Assembly: GCA_030374765.1 (NCBI GenBank)
Contig: JARGXX010000012.1
Coordinates: 248,001 to 312,000 of the forward strand
DNA length: 64,000 nt
DNA from: Agarophyton chilense
Taxonomy: Eukaryota > Rhodophyta > Florideophyceae > Gracilariales > Gracilariaceae
Direction of reading: 5' to 3'
Both the position numbers and the translations under genes were made by a program. Shown piece after piece: positions 20,006 through 30,524 of the stretch (its first letter is position 1; each line of letters starts with the position of its first letter). A model generated the notes under the pieces. That model saw only the letters and a program-made list of their open reading frames with translations. It did not search any database and was not told the origin of the DNA.

Positions 20006-20868
20006 TGAAGAGCAACGTCCTCCAGGGAGGTTTTTGGGGACTTAAGTTTTTTCCGGAGCCTCCGGCGTGCAACCTCGTTATGAGTAGGAGTAATCCGTTT
20101 TCACGGCGTTTCCGGAACGCCGGTGATGCACCGGCGGGACCGGGTGCCATACACGTGGCCACAGCGCCCGCGCAACACGTGGCCGCCAGATTGGCCCCTT
20201 TGTTAGACGGACATTTAGCTATTTAGGATAGACTTTATTTATTCCATTCTACGGTGACTACAGTACTTAGGCCGCCGGCCTCGCGGCCGCCGGTCCAGTA
20301 AAGTCTCCCCAACAAGGGTGATCTTGGCCTTTCAGATCTTGGCTCTGGGTCGAACCGCCTGCGCGGATATACAACTCTTTACGGAGGGATTTCCCGTGGT
20401 GCACGGCTTCCCAACCCCCTTGGACGTTCAAGCATCCTTCGTGTGTTGGGTATCTATTCCCACTTTCGTGGTTCCGCCCGTGTATACAGTTTGCTACACC
20501 CGGCAGTGCCGGCTATTCCCGAGTCCCCTCTTGCGACTCGTGGTCAATTTCGCCCTCTTGCCTCCGTTCCCATTTTCCTTCCCTTTTCCTCCCCTTCATT
20601 GGGCAATTCCCGCTCTTGCGGCTCGCACTGACTTCTGTCGTGATCGCCACTTTCGTGGGTTTTGCCTCCTCAGAGGATACGCAAGCACCGCTTCGGCGGA
20701 TATTCTCGGCTTCTTTCAGCCTCCCTGCGCCCGTCGCGACGGTTCGGCTCCGGCTTACACCCGGCATTGCGCGCCGATCCCTGGGAGGGCTCTACCGCGC
20801 CGGTTACCTCGTGAGAGGAAGATCCGGACGTCTTCGTAGGTTTTCCCCCTTGGGGGCATTGTCCTACA
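20006..20868 (+). repeat. 3' LTR of chromovirus 1
   Basis: 863 bp, same ends as the 5' LTR. Twelve differences from 9456-10317 (eleven substitutions and one inserted G near 20664). Followed by TACTT at 20869-20873. Confidence 0.95.
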
Positions 20869-20873
20869 TACTT

Positions 20874-21912
20874 CGTTAATACACTGGATGGTCCAGCAAG
20901 AACCTTCTTTTTTAACAACGTCAAGATTGATATGTCGTACTCTGAAACTGTTCAAATGATGACAAAGGAGTTCAACAGTGATGATCGACAGCTGCAGGTT
21001 CAAAACGCTTTGGAGAACCTCAAGCTAAACCGTTTTATGACTGAAAGGGAGATTACATCGGTCTCTGATGGACTTACAAAGGTAGTTGACCATATTGAGA
21101 AGTTGGCACCACAGTGCCCACCCGATTTTTGTGGCGACTCGCACAAGACTCGGTACCTACGTGGCGCAGTGATTCGGTACTCTTGGGCTAAACCTGCAAT
21201 CACAAATATTGTCACCGCCAAGTACTCCTTCAACCAGTTTGTTACCTCACTCCGAGAAAATTTGGAGCTCGAAGATGAGATAGCAAACGATCCTGCTACT
21301 TCTCACAGCCGTCTAAGCTCAACAGTACCCGATAAGGAGACCCTTGGAACATTCTTCCAGAGGTTTGGTCGGAATCCAAGGCATGTTAAGAAGTATCCCA
21401 ATCGCTCCTTCCTTAAGAAGTCACAAATGGTACCAAGAGCTGTGTTCAAAGAAGCTCGTCGTCGTAACGAGTTCGTCAGATGTGGAAGCGGCTGGCAACC
21501 AGGACACCGATGTCAGCCCGGTGCCATAAAGAGTAACATCCGCCAACGTTTGCAAGCTGGGGAATCAGCTGTTCATCTTGTATCCGATCTCGTGCTCGGC
21601 TTGGAGCAGGAAACCCAGCTTGATGTGAGCAGGAGCATAGATTCCACCGACGGCAGTCATATAAATCCCCCGAGTGACGTCAGGTTTGATGAACAGGTCC
21701 CAGACCTAGAGAGATTTGATGAGCTCACAACCGGCACTGACGAACCTATACAGACAGGTTTCGTTGACGAGATGGACAAACGTTGGTACTATACTCACTT
21801 TGCAGCTGGAATGTCGGACGGAGTGCCCCACGAAGACAACAATTTAAATGTGCATCAGGAGGATTTTAGAAGGGCGACGCAGTCAAGAGCCTCAGGCCCG
21901 TCGCCCTGCTAG
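20874..21912 (+). pseudogene. Copia gag, C-terminal part
   Basis: This continues the frame of 8521-9455 directly across the Gypsy insertion. The first residues lack an ATG, so the ATG at 20932 is only an internal Met. A helical capsid-like stretch (RYLRGAVIRYSWAKPAITNI, then FNQFVTSLRENLELEDEI) is followed by a zinc-knuckle-like block, RCGSGWQPGHRC. Compared with CX2CX4HX4C, the first cysteine is missing or replaced, so RNA binding may be impaired. The frame ends with TAG at 21910-21912, and the protease lies in the +1 frame. Because gag is split by 11.4 kb of foreign sequence it cannot be made as one protein. Confidence 0.8.
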
Positions 21913-21914
21913 AT

Positions 21915-22924
21915 GGGTAGCAGCCCACCGAACTACTCATCCGAGGCGCAGAAGAAATTTGATCGATGTCGACTGTACGGACATATTCGTTACCAAACTT
22001 GCAGACGAAAATGGAAGAAAGCAGTTAAACGGGTTTTGCGCGGACATTGGATCACCCAAGAGTGTAATTGGCAAAGCTGAATATAACAGGATTCGAAATG
22101 CTTTTGGTTTGCGCGGTCACCGGGTCACGCCATCAACAAATCGATTCCGCTTTGGAGATGTAACATTCGAATCGTTGGGTAAAGTCTCCATACCTTTATT
22201 GACGCCTCCGGGAATACCAAAGATATTGGTTGACATGGATATCGTACCCGCGAATATAACAGCCCTCCTAGGTATGGATGTACTGGACCGAGAGAAGCTC
22301 ACTGCAGACACGGTAGTGAACCGTCTTGCGAACCGGACTGCTATTGAGGGAGACAAAGGGCAGACATTATAAGTGGATAACTGGTCTGTACCCATGTACC
22401 GGTCTGCAAGTGGTCATTCTTATGTGGCAATGGATCTATCGTCTACTTGTCGATCGTATCTAACCAGAATGCAGCTTCACAAGCTCCACAGGAACTTCTT
22501 TCACCCGTCTTCCGAAAAATTGTTCAACCTTTTGCGACGGGCAAGACCAGAGGACGCCACACTAGAAACAAGAAAAGTACTTGATGACTTGACGAGACGA
22601 TGCGTTCCTTGTCAGAAGATTCAGAGCGCACCTAAACGCTTTAGAGTTTCCTTCGGAGCAGAGCACGTACAGTTTAACGAACGTATTATCATGGACATCA
22701 TGTACATCGATGGAAACCCGATTTTGCACATTGTAGACGAGGGAACAAAATTCAGTGCCGCACTTTTCTTACCAGATGTTTCGACTTCCACGGTGTGGAA
22801 AACGATTCTATGTATTTGGGCCAACATCTATACCGGACTTCCCAACCGAATTTTGGTCGACCAGGGTAGCCAATTCGGCAAAGGTCTTCATAGACATTGC
22901 CGCCATATCCAATGTTCAGGTTGA
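21915..22924 (+). pseudogene. Copia protease and N-terminal half of integrase
   Basis: Frame 2. The protease segment (about 21970-22330) carries DIGSPKSVIG where Copia proteases have D-S/T-G. A TAA at 22370-22372 interrupts the frame; the following codon is GTG, so no new start is obvious. Downstream is the pre-integrase zinc region (LHKLHRNFFHPSSEKLF ... RRCVPCQKI) and the first part of the integrase core, with catalytic Asp in MDIMYIDGN and in ILVDQGSQFG. The frame then runs out at 22924 while the +1 frame carries on from about 22885. The lesions may be real decay or, for the frame change, a +1 shift. The neighbouring gag-to-protease change is also +1. Confidence 0.8.
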
Positions 22925-25079
22925 GAGCACGGGAGTTGAAGCGCACTCAAGCCTTGGTTTAGGTGAACGATACCACCAGCCATTGCGCACGACATACAGG
23001 AAGATTATGGCGACACTACCAGATACAGATCGTGAAATTGCACTTTCATGCGCTGTGAAGTCGATGAATGACACACTAGGTCCCGAGGGTCTGGTACCTT
23101 CAGCCCTCGTGTTTGGTGAATTCCCAAACATCACATCGAAGTCGGAAACTCCAACGCCAAGAGCTTCTGCACTGAGTCGTGCAGCGATAGCTGCAACAGC
23201 TCGAGAAGAAATGTCTCAAATAATGGAAAGGATGAGAGTGCGGCGCGCTCTCAAGCATGCCGTACCGCAGGCTGCCGATCGAAGTTACCAACCTGGAGAC
23301 GACGTGTTGGTATGGAGGGAGAGATTAACGGACAATCGCATTGGCGAGTGGGTAGGTCCTTTTAAAGTGCTTTCTTTCGCACCGGAGAAGAAAATAGTCT
23401 ACATACAAGACGTTAAGATTGGAAATGCCAAACCGTTTAATGTAGCGCAGGTCAAACCATACCTTGCCCCCGAAATGGTAGCTCACTCTTTCATGCAGAA
23501 AATGCATAATACATTCGTCTCGTATGGAAACCCGTCGGATTGCAATGTGTACATGACAGAGATTCTTAACGAGAAGGATCCGAGAGCACATTCGCAGAAG
23601 ATGTCAGAAGCGAAGAAGTCGGAGATAAGAAACCTTCAACGTGGCACGTTTAAAGATATCCTCCGCGAAGAAATCCCTGAAGACGCCAACATCCTCCCAG
23701 GAAGGTTTGTTCTTGCTATAAAGTCAACTGTGGATGGTGAAATCAAGCACAAGCCAAGATACGTGATTGGAGGTCATCGCGACAGATTCAAGAACCTCAT
23801 GGTACACTCCTCTTCTACACTACAGCCACAGTCAGTGAGACTTCTCCTGGCACTAGCCGCCATTCATGGATTTAATGTCTGGACACCAGACATACGACAA
23901 GCCTACCTCCAGTCCGCTGAGCCCCTCGTTCGCCAGATATTCATTAAGGATACTGTCCCGGAGTTCGAATTGAACCCAGGTCAATGCTTACAACTGTTAA
24001 AGCCATTGTATGGGCTTTGTGAATCGGGAGATTTATGGTACAAGACGATGGATGATCATCATCGGAAGGAACTGGGTATGCAACGGTTCAGGTTTGACCC
24101 TGCACTATATATGCTAATGTGCAATGGCATCTTACGTGGGCTAAGCGGCGGCTATGTTGATGATCTGATACGAGTAGGAGACATAAGTTTCAAGGAGCTT
24201 GCAAAGAAGACACACGAGCGCTTCGACATGGACACCGACAAAACCTTGCCATGTTCGTTTACAGGATTTTCTTTGAAGAGCAGTGGAGATGGAGAAATGG
24301 AACAAGATCAGCACAACTACATGCGAAATCTGGAACATCTCGGGCAAGATGGATCATTTTCGCAGTTTCGATCAATGCGCATGAAGCTCGCGTGGTTAGC
24401 TAATACGAGACCGGACTGCTTATTCGAAATATCTCAGCTAGCTCAGATAACAGAAGACCGATATCTATCATCGCCGAGGGAGGCTGTGAAGCGTCTCAAC
24501 CGAGCAGTCAAATTTGCTGTGGATAATCGATTGTCACTGCGAATCCGAAAGCTCGACCGAAATTCGATTCGAGTGATTGGGTTTAGCGACTCATCCTTTG
24601 CTAACAACCATGACCTGTCGACACAGCTGGGACACATTTGTTTCATTGGAGACAAGAATGATTCGGTTGTCCCTATTCACTTCAAGTCATACAAGTCAAA
24701 GAGGGTGGTCCGTTCACCAATGGCGGGAGAAGTCGTCGCATTCAGTGATTTATTTGACGTGGCAGGGACCTTGGCTTCAGAATTGGCTGTTGTATTCGGG
24801 CGCAAGATCCCTGTTCACCTGTTCCTGTTCACGGACAGCAAATGTTTGTTTGATGTCATATCTAAAGGTTCACGAACCGCTGAAATGAGAATGATGCTCG
24901 ATATTGCAGCAGCACGTCAGGGATTTAAGGACAAGATAATTTCGGACATAGGATTCGTAAGAAGCTCTCAGAATGTTGCAGATGGACTTACAAAGTCAAT
25001 GGCACAAGCTGCCTTACATCGCATAGTCGCTACAGGGAAACTAAATGTAAATCCCGAGCAATGGATAATCAGAAACTAG
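22885..25079 (+). pseudogene. Copia integrase C-terminal half, reverse transcriptase and RNase H
   Basis: Frame 3, open for 774 codons if counted from 22755, but homologous sequence starts near 22885. It contains the third integrase catalytic residue (GVEAHSSLGLGERYHQPLR), then a linker. The RT has motif A in TPDIRQAYLQSAEP and the catalytic box YVDD in SGGYVDDLIRVGD. RNase H has the acidic residues in FSDSSFANN, GEVVAFSD, FTDSKCLFD and the terminal SSQNVADGLTKS. RT and RNase H look complete, with all catalytic acids present. The order IN-RT-RH identifies Copia. The stop is TAG at 25077-25079. Only the upstream stop and frame changes keep this from being a full polyprotein. Confidence 0.88.
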
Positions 25080-25628
25080 GGTCATCTTCATGGAGCCGTG
25101 GGAACCTTTACTTTGAAATTATCTGCGACACAACGGATGAAAGGTGACTTATTATTCTCGTGCACAAGCTGAATGCACTATTGCTGAACCCCGAAAATTC
25201 GACGGATTCATATTCGATCATATGATAGCTCTCGTAGCTACCATGCGTGCTGGCGGCTCCGTAGAATTTCCCTTCTTCAAGTTTCCTTCCCCCCTGGCCA
25301 ATGCTCCCATCACTGCAGAGAACAGTATCGACACCCCAGCGCGATTGATCATCCTCTCCTAGAGGGTTCCTTGGCGATTGCAAGTTGTGACCAAGGGCAG
25401 GACCCGAGGGTAAGACGGAAAGGCTTCGACCTTTGTCGGTTTGGAGTGGCGCTGAAGGGGACGATTTCGGGTTACGGGTTTTCGGTTTGGAGATACCTCC
25501 GATGAGAGGTAATCTCAGAGTGACAGGGTTCGCGGAGACACGGCGGACAATGATAAGACGGCAGTGAAGGATGTGAGGAAAGCGTAGGGGTACGAGTTAT
25601 GCGACGGCTGTCCTCAAATAGGAGGGAG
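25080..25628. other. Copia 3' untranslated region
   Basis: About 550 bp between the RNase H stop and the 3' LTR without a supported gene. It ends in the purine-rich tract AATAGGAGGGAG right before TGTCGAG at 25629, the likely plus-strand primer. Confidence 0.6.
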
Positions 25629-25954
25629 TGTCGAGATCTACAGTACAGTATGACTTTGTGTACTGTAAGACACAATACTTAGGGCTACTGTAATTATTTG
25701 AGGGCGCCGGCGCGCAGAATCTGCGAGCCGGACGCTCGCCGCCGCATATATGTATCGATTGCATATGTCAAAAGGGGAGAGAGAGGGAGGAAGGAAGAGA
25801 GTAAAGAATAAGGTTTTTTGAAACCAGGTTCTGTGCAAGCGTCTCAGCGCGGGCCCTTTCTTCGTTCTCACACCCCCTCAGACCAAGCCTTACAGCCAAC
25901 CAGTAGCTTGGACTACTCGTGTAACGGCTTTGGCATCAACGGCGTCCCACGACA
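25629..25954 (+). repeat. 3' LTR of Copia element
   Basis: 326 bp, one difference from 8128-8453. Followed by ATTTC at 25955-25959, the target duplication. Confidence 0.95.
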
Positions 25955-26267
25955 ATTTCTGCTCTTGTGCATGAAAAGTAAACTTCGCACTCTTCACGCA
26001 TTGGAGCACACACTGAGCAAGTTCATATTTATATCTGCTTGCCAATTAGACTAGCTAAAATTATTGGGTTGTGTCTTAACAGCAATGAAATTGCTATTCT
26101 ATACTTCGATCACACGCAGCGAACCAGCGCTGCGCCTTACTTGTTTTCGGAGGCTCTTTATCTCCACTTTCTGTTTTTATGCTCTCTATACTGTCAGACA
26201 CGTCACGAACAAGTTCAGAAGATTGCATTCCTTGAAGGTTTCGTGTAGTATAGACGTTTCATATGAA

Positions 26268-26462
26268 TCAAACGCACTGCACATAGATAGCGATGATAGT
26301 GCAAACTGTTTCAGTCAGTGGGGATAAGACGACGCTTACGGGCAATGGGAGCCAAGTTCCTGACAATCGCGCGCCGCCGCCGGCGATACAAAAGTGTAAA
26401 AGAGAGACCCGACGATGATGGCAACGTGATCGTCTTCTTGCTTCCCTCTTCTCTCGGCATAC
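26268..26462 (+). repeat. Dispersed repeat, copy 2
   Basis: Same orientation as 4505-4700 (see there). The TATA-like box is diverged here (ATACAAAAGTG at 26386-26396). With the Copia insertion removed, the two copies are about 4 kb apart and flank the decayed retroelement. Confidence 0.5.
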
Positions 26463-28990
26463 CTCCCTTCTCGGACTTACTGCTTTCTCCCTCTCCCTTT
26501 TCTAACTTGGCTAGTAATGTATTTCATTGTGTTTTTGTTGAAATTCTCCGCTATAGGATATGTAAGATATATAAAAACGAATGCGTTGCAGTAATAATTA
26601 TTTGTTGATGCTTCAAGTTGCGCAGCATCATTCTTATTGGAAAAGAAAGCTGTTAATCTCCGCAGATAGAACGAGACATGTCCTGCTACTGTAAAAAATA
26701 TATAACAAAAAAGAAAAACACGACTTCTCCACTTTTGAAGCCATCCCAATATTTCGAATTATGTTTGCCTATAAAAGTGAATTTGACATCATTCCATATA
26801 GCAGCAGTAATTAACCTTTCCTTCTTATTTATTTGGAGAATGTGAAATCGAAAAAGAGCATCGGTAGGGGTTACAACATGTAGTGTTATACGCATGCGAC
26901 AACAGTGAGACATTAAAACTATGCCAATTATGCATATAATGCCTTTCCGTGCCAACATTCGCACAAGTGAAATAAGTTTGCAGGGTGCTGATCATTCCTC
27001 ACAGAATGCATACGTTTATGGAACTATGACAAATTATTTAGTTTCGTTATTGTAGTTATGCTTACGACGCTCCTCCTGAGCGTTTGAGAAGTCTATATGA
27101 AAGACCTCAAATACCCCACCCGGCGTTGGAGTCTCAACCGAGGAAGAGAAAAAACCCGAATAGAACTACTTGCATTCAACTACATCAGCATCTCATACTA
27201 TTCGAGTACGGGCAGTGCTGCGATTATAGTAAGTTACCCTTCCTGTGCATCTTTTGCGTTTATTCATTTTCTTTTGCTTGCGCGCTTGCGTGAGCACTGC
27301 AAAACTATGCGACCCACCTGTAACCGGTTAGAGCGTCTTAAAGCCTACACGGGAGACGGGTAGCGTGTATCAAAGATGCTTAGTCTGTCGAGAGAGCCCT
27401 CAAAGAGTTAAAAACCTGTCCCGGTCGTAAAGATCTAGTGGATACCCTGTATTCAGTGCTGGACGGGAAACTGTACGCTGAGAGAGTCTTAAAGTGCCGA
27501 GAAACGTTTCACGCACGAGGCTAGCTTGGGTATAGAGCGAAGATTTCTCTTTAGTTAGTAGATCTCCTTGAGACGCCTCGTAAGAATTCCAAGCGCCTGT
27601 GTCTGGAAAAGCAGAGGTGAGCTAGGCTGCATGTAGCTCGTGTGCAGTTTCGATTCTTCTTCATCTTTTCTTAATTTCTTCCATTTACAATCGAATTGCC
27701 TTTAGCTTGTGACTTCTTTTACTTCTTTTATTCGTCAGACGTAATCTATCTGTTCCAGTCTTTTACATTGTTTTTTTAAATTCTGGATCCACGTTGATTA
27801 CCGTTGGTGGCTGGTTCCTCTTTTTAATTCATATCCTTTATTTTGCAGACTGCGGGACTCTATGAAGGAGCAAAGATTAAGGTTGATTCCTGTAAGCCGC
27901 CAGGGCCTGGGATATCTTACGGACGCCACGTAGACTGGCCGACCTTCGCTGGCCATACTTAGATAATTATTTTATGTCAATTAGTGTAATAGGATAGCTT
28001 TACAGTGCAAGGGAGATTGCAGCGCCTCACCATTGATATTTACTTGGCTCCAGTGACGCTTCTTCCTTAGAATAGGGTAGGAACCGTTAGGATACTAAAT
28101 TACCCTCTTTGGTACATTAGTTCCACGAATTGGTCTTCAAGCCATCGTTTCTGTAGCTCCGACCTGTAGGACCGTAAACGCCCGCCCATTGCACCAAGTA
28201 CTCTGGGAGTGCCACCGTCAAGGATACGGATATTAAGACCCGCTCTACCAAGTTACCTCAGGTTGAGACCAGTACGCTGACCCACCACTCATTGCGTTAC
28301 AAACACCTCCAGTAGATTTTGTTCATACCCGCGTTTTTTTCAACCAGAATGACGTCCATAGGCATCATCAATTATTTGTTTAATAAAAAAACGGATTCAT
28401 TTGAAAATCTCGTAATTACTAAGTATATCTTTTACCAATTTCATAGCCCTAAAATGTTTTTGGATTGCTCTGGAGATATCATATCCGGTCCATAGTCGAA
28501 TGCATGGAATACAGCTGAAAAGGGAGTGTCGCAAACCACGCTGGAGGTTAGTTTAGAGAGAAATCGTGTCATATGGTCTCGTTACGTCGGCAGACACAGC
28601 TGACATAAACAGTTTTGTTTAGATTCGAGTTTGTTGACCAACTCGGAGAGAGAAAGGGGGGTGGTTGTCTATAAAAAACACAGGTTCTTTGGCTGTCGGC
28701 GGGGGCGAGCCAAAAGAACTAAACGCAAGCGTACTGACACAGATCAGTATCGTTAACAGCTTATTGTCACGAAACAAAGATGATATCATGAGACTAAGAG
28801 AGTTCGGCTCCCTCGATCGATTATCAATAGAAAAAGATGCTGCTTATAAGACTTATGGTATCGACAATGGTCTCGAACTAATATAAATATACTTATGAAT
28901 GTCGTTGATGTCGTGATAGACATCTAATCGACAAGAAAAAACTGACATTACATTGCAACCGGTCAAACATTTAATTGTATTCAAACTGCA
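26463..28990. other. Long region without a recognised gene
   Basis: The stretch 26463-27080 is AT-rich with no coding signal. The stretch 27300-27660 has a different, GC-richer texture and recurring short blocks (CTTAAAG, GAGAGAG) that I cannot assign. A good 3' splice-site-like sequence (pyrimidine run ending TTTTGCAG) lies at 27834-27848, followed by an open stretch to 27961, but no matching upstream exon is visible. A TATA-like CTATAAAAAAC lies at 28669-28679 upstream of the Gag remnant at 29.1 kb and could belong to its LTR. Confidence 0.3.
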
Positions 28991-29123
28991 TTACTTGACA
29001 GTTTTCGTACTAGCATTTAAACACAACTGTGTGCTACTTAGAGTCATTTGACCACCACATACAGCTACCAAGCATCTGTAGCTATCTGAAATCTCATTTG
29101 GTACCCGAATACTGCTTAATACT

Positions 29124-30398
29124 TTGTTTATGGGTCCAGCACCAATGTCTTCGTCAGGTATACCCAGTCGTCCGCGCGTTTCTTGGGACCTCAAAAACGT
29201 GCCCTGGACCGATGGAAAGGGCAACCAAGAAGGCTACGCGAAATCCGTGGCGCTGTGGACCTCGTTCCATGACAAGATGCCAGATTCCAACTCGAATAAG
29301 ACTGACGTTTCACTCAAAGGTATTATGCTCAAATATCAGTTGTACGGGAGAGCTAAAGATCTTTGTTCATAAATCACGGACGACGTCGTTTTTTTCTTAA
29401 ACTGGGGCAGAGTGCATCGTAAAGAAAATATATAAGCGCAACTCACATTTGGTTGTTAGTGAAGTTTATGGAAACTTTATGGGACTATTTCTGTTTAATC
29501 GGGGTAACAACGAGTCCTTCAAAACTTCGAACTCCGTTTTGGTGCACAAGATACGAAAATCAATTCACAATCAGAGTCGGCAATGCTGCCAGAAGCACTT
29601 ACAACGTTATTGCTATTGGCGCATTCTGCGGTCGATAATAGACAGCGCTTTTCTGTCCTTGCGACGGCGTCGAGCGACTGCTCTCTCTCTGTAGACGCCA
29701 CCACAACCGAGTACCTCGACTCCGTGAAATACAAGAAGATTGACTCCGTTCTTCGACAATTTGATGACATCAATGCCTCATCCACGATCAGAACGCCGAA
29801 AGGGCAATCTTTGTCTTCAAGTGCTGCTCAGATTCCGCCTCTCAACACGCACTGCCCCGACAGCCGTAGAAAACGGATTTTGCTAACGTTAAAATTCCCC
29901 TGCAAGCTCTGCGGAAAATTCTGGCATTTGAAACGAAATCACAATGCCAACGTCTCGCTTCCGTCGCACATACGCTGCGTCGAAGCACCTGTCTTGTTGA
30001 GGAGCGGCCAGCATCGTTTCGGCCAACGCAGCATCTCAACTGAAGCCAACAACAAAACTGTGTTCTTTAACTCAGCCACTCTCGTCTGTTCAAATTCAAA
30101 CTACTCCTGGAGCTCTTTGCCACAGAAGCTAGGGCCATTCGTTGACGATGGTGGGCCGTACTCGGCCATCGGCCAAGTTGACTTGCAACTTCTCGCTTCA
30201 GAACTTGGGATTCTGAACCGTACCCAGTTGGACACGATTTCACCCTCGATGAAAGGTCACAATCATTGGCAGTACGGCATGGGCAACAATGCCAGCCCGA
30301 CAAGAAGGATTCTACTATTTGTTGTCCTACGTGCCACTTTTGACATCGGATTAGATGTTTCTATCACCCACATAGTCTTAGAAGGCTCTTCACAGTGA
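29124..30398 (+). pseudogene. Copia-like gag and protease remnant
   Basis: Frames change several times. The stretch 29124-29372 is gag-like (VPWTDGKGNQEGYAKSVALW, then SNKTDVSLKGIMLKYQLYGR). The stretch 29449-29530 continues with VVSEVYGNFMGLF. The stretch 29583-30398 carries a helical gag tail, a zinc-knuckle-like CKLCGKFWHLKRNH, and a protease-like block, FVDDGGPYSAIGQVDLQ, where the usual D-S/T-G is D-D-G. The order gag, knuckle, protease supports an LTR retroelement. A Tc1/mariner copy is inserted just downstream at 30523. The matching integrase end is found at 31.9-32.8 kb, so a large central part is missing as well. The element is dead. Confidence 0.6.
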
Positions 30399-30524
30399 GT
30401 GACTGGCCACAACGTGACTTGTCGGACTAATATTGTCCACCTTGCCAAAGATGCCTTGTGCTTTGAATCGGGAGAAGCAGCTGATTCGATCAGCATAATC
30501 GATGTTAGCTTACTTAGCTACATA

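Larger units (their letters stand above)
9451..20873 (+). mobile_element. Ty3/Gypsy chromovirus 1, structurally complete, with antisense ORF
   Basis: LTRs of 862 and 863 bp (9456-10317 and 20006-20868) differ at 12 positions by eye, one of them an indel. They start TG, end CA, and are flanked by TACTT (9451-9455 and 20869-20873). A primer-binding-site candidate follows the 5' LTR and a G-run purine tract precedes the 3' LTR. Internal genes: gag, a pol ending in a chromodomain, and a 597-codon ORF on the opposite strand. All three reading frames are free of internal stops, so the element may have been competent at or near insertion. Confidence 0.95.
8123..25959 (+). mobile_element. Copia LTR retrotransposon, split by a nested Gypsy element
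   Basis: Two 326-bp direct repeats (8128-8453 and 25629-25954) differ at one base. They start TG, end CA, and are flanked by the 5-bp duplication ATTTC (8123-8127 and 25955-25959). The internal genes run gag, protease, integrase, reverse transcriptase, RNase H, which is Copia order. The Gypsy element 9456-20868 interrupts gag. Without it the Copia element is about 6.4 kb. The LTR identity indicates a recent insertion, yet the coding region has one in-frame stop and two +1 frame changes. Confidence 0.93.

Noticed and set aside
25108..25383. Short open frames between Copia RNase H and its 3' LTR
   Set aside because: They overlap on opposite strands and have no motif; the region is the 3' untranslated part of the element.
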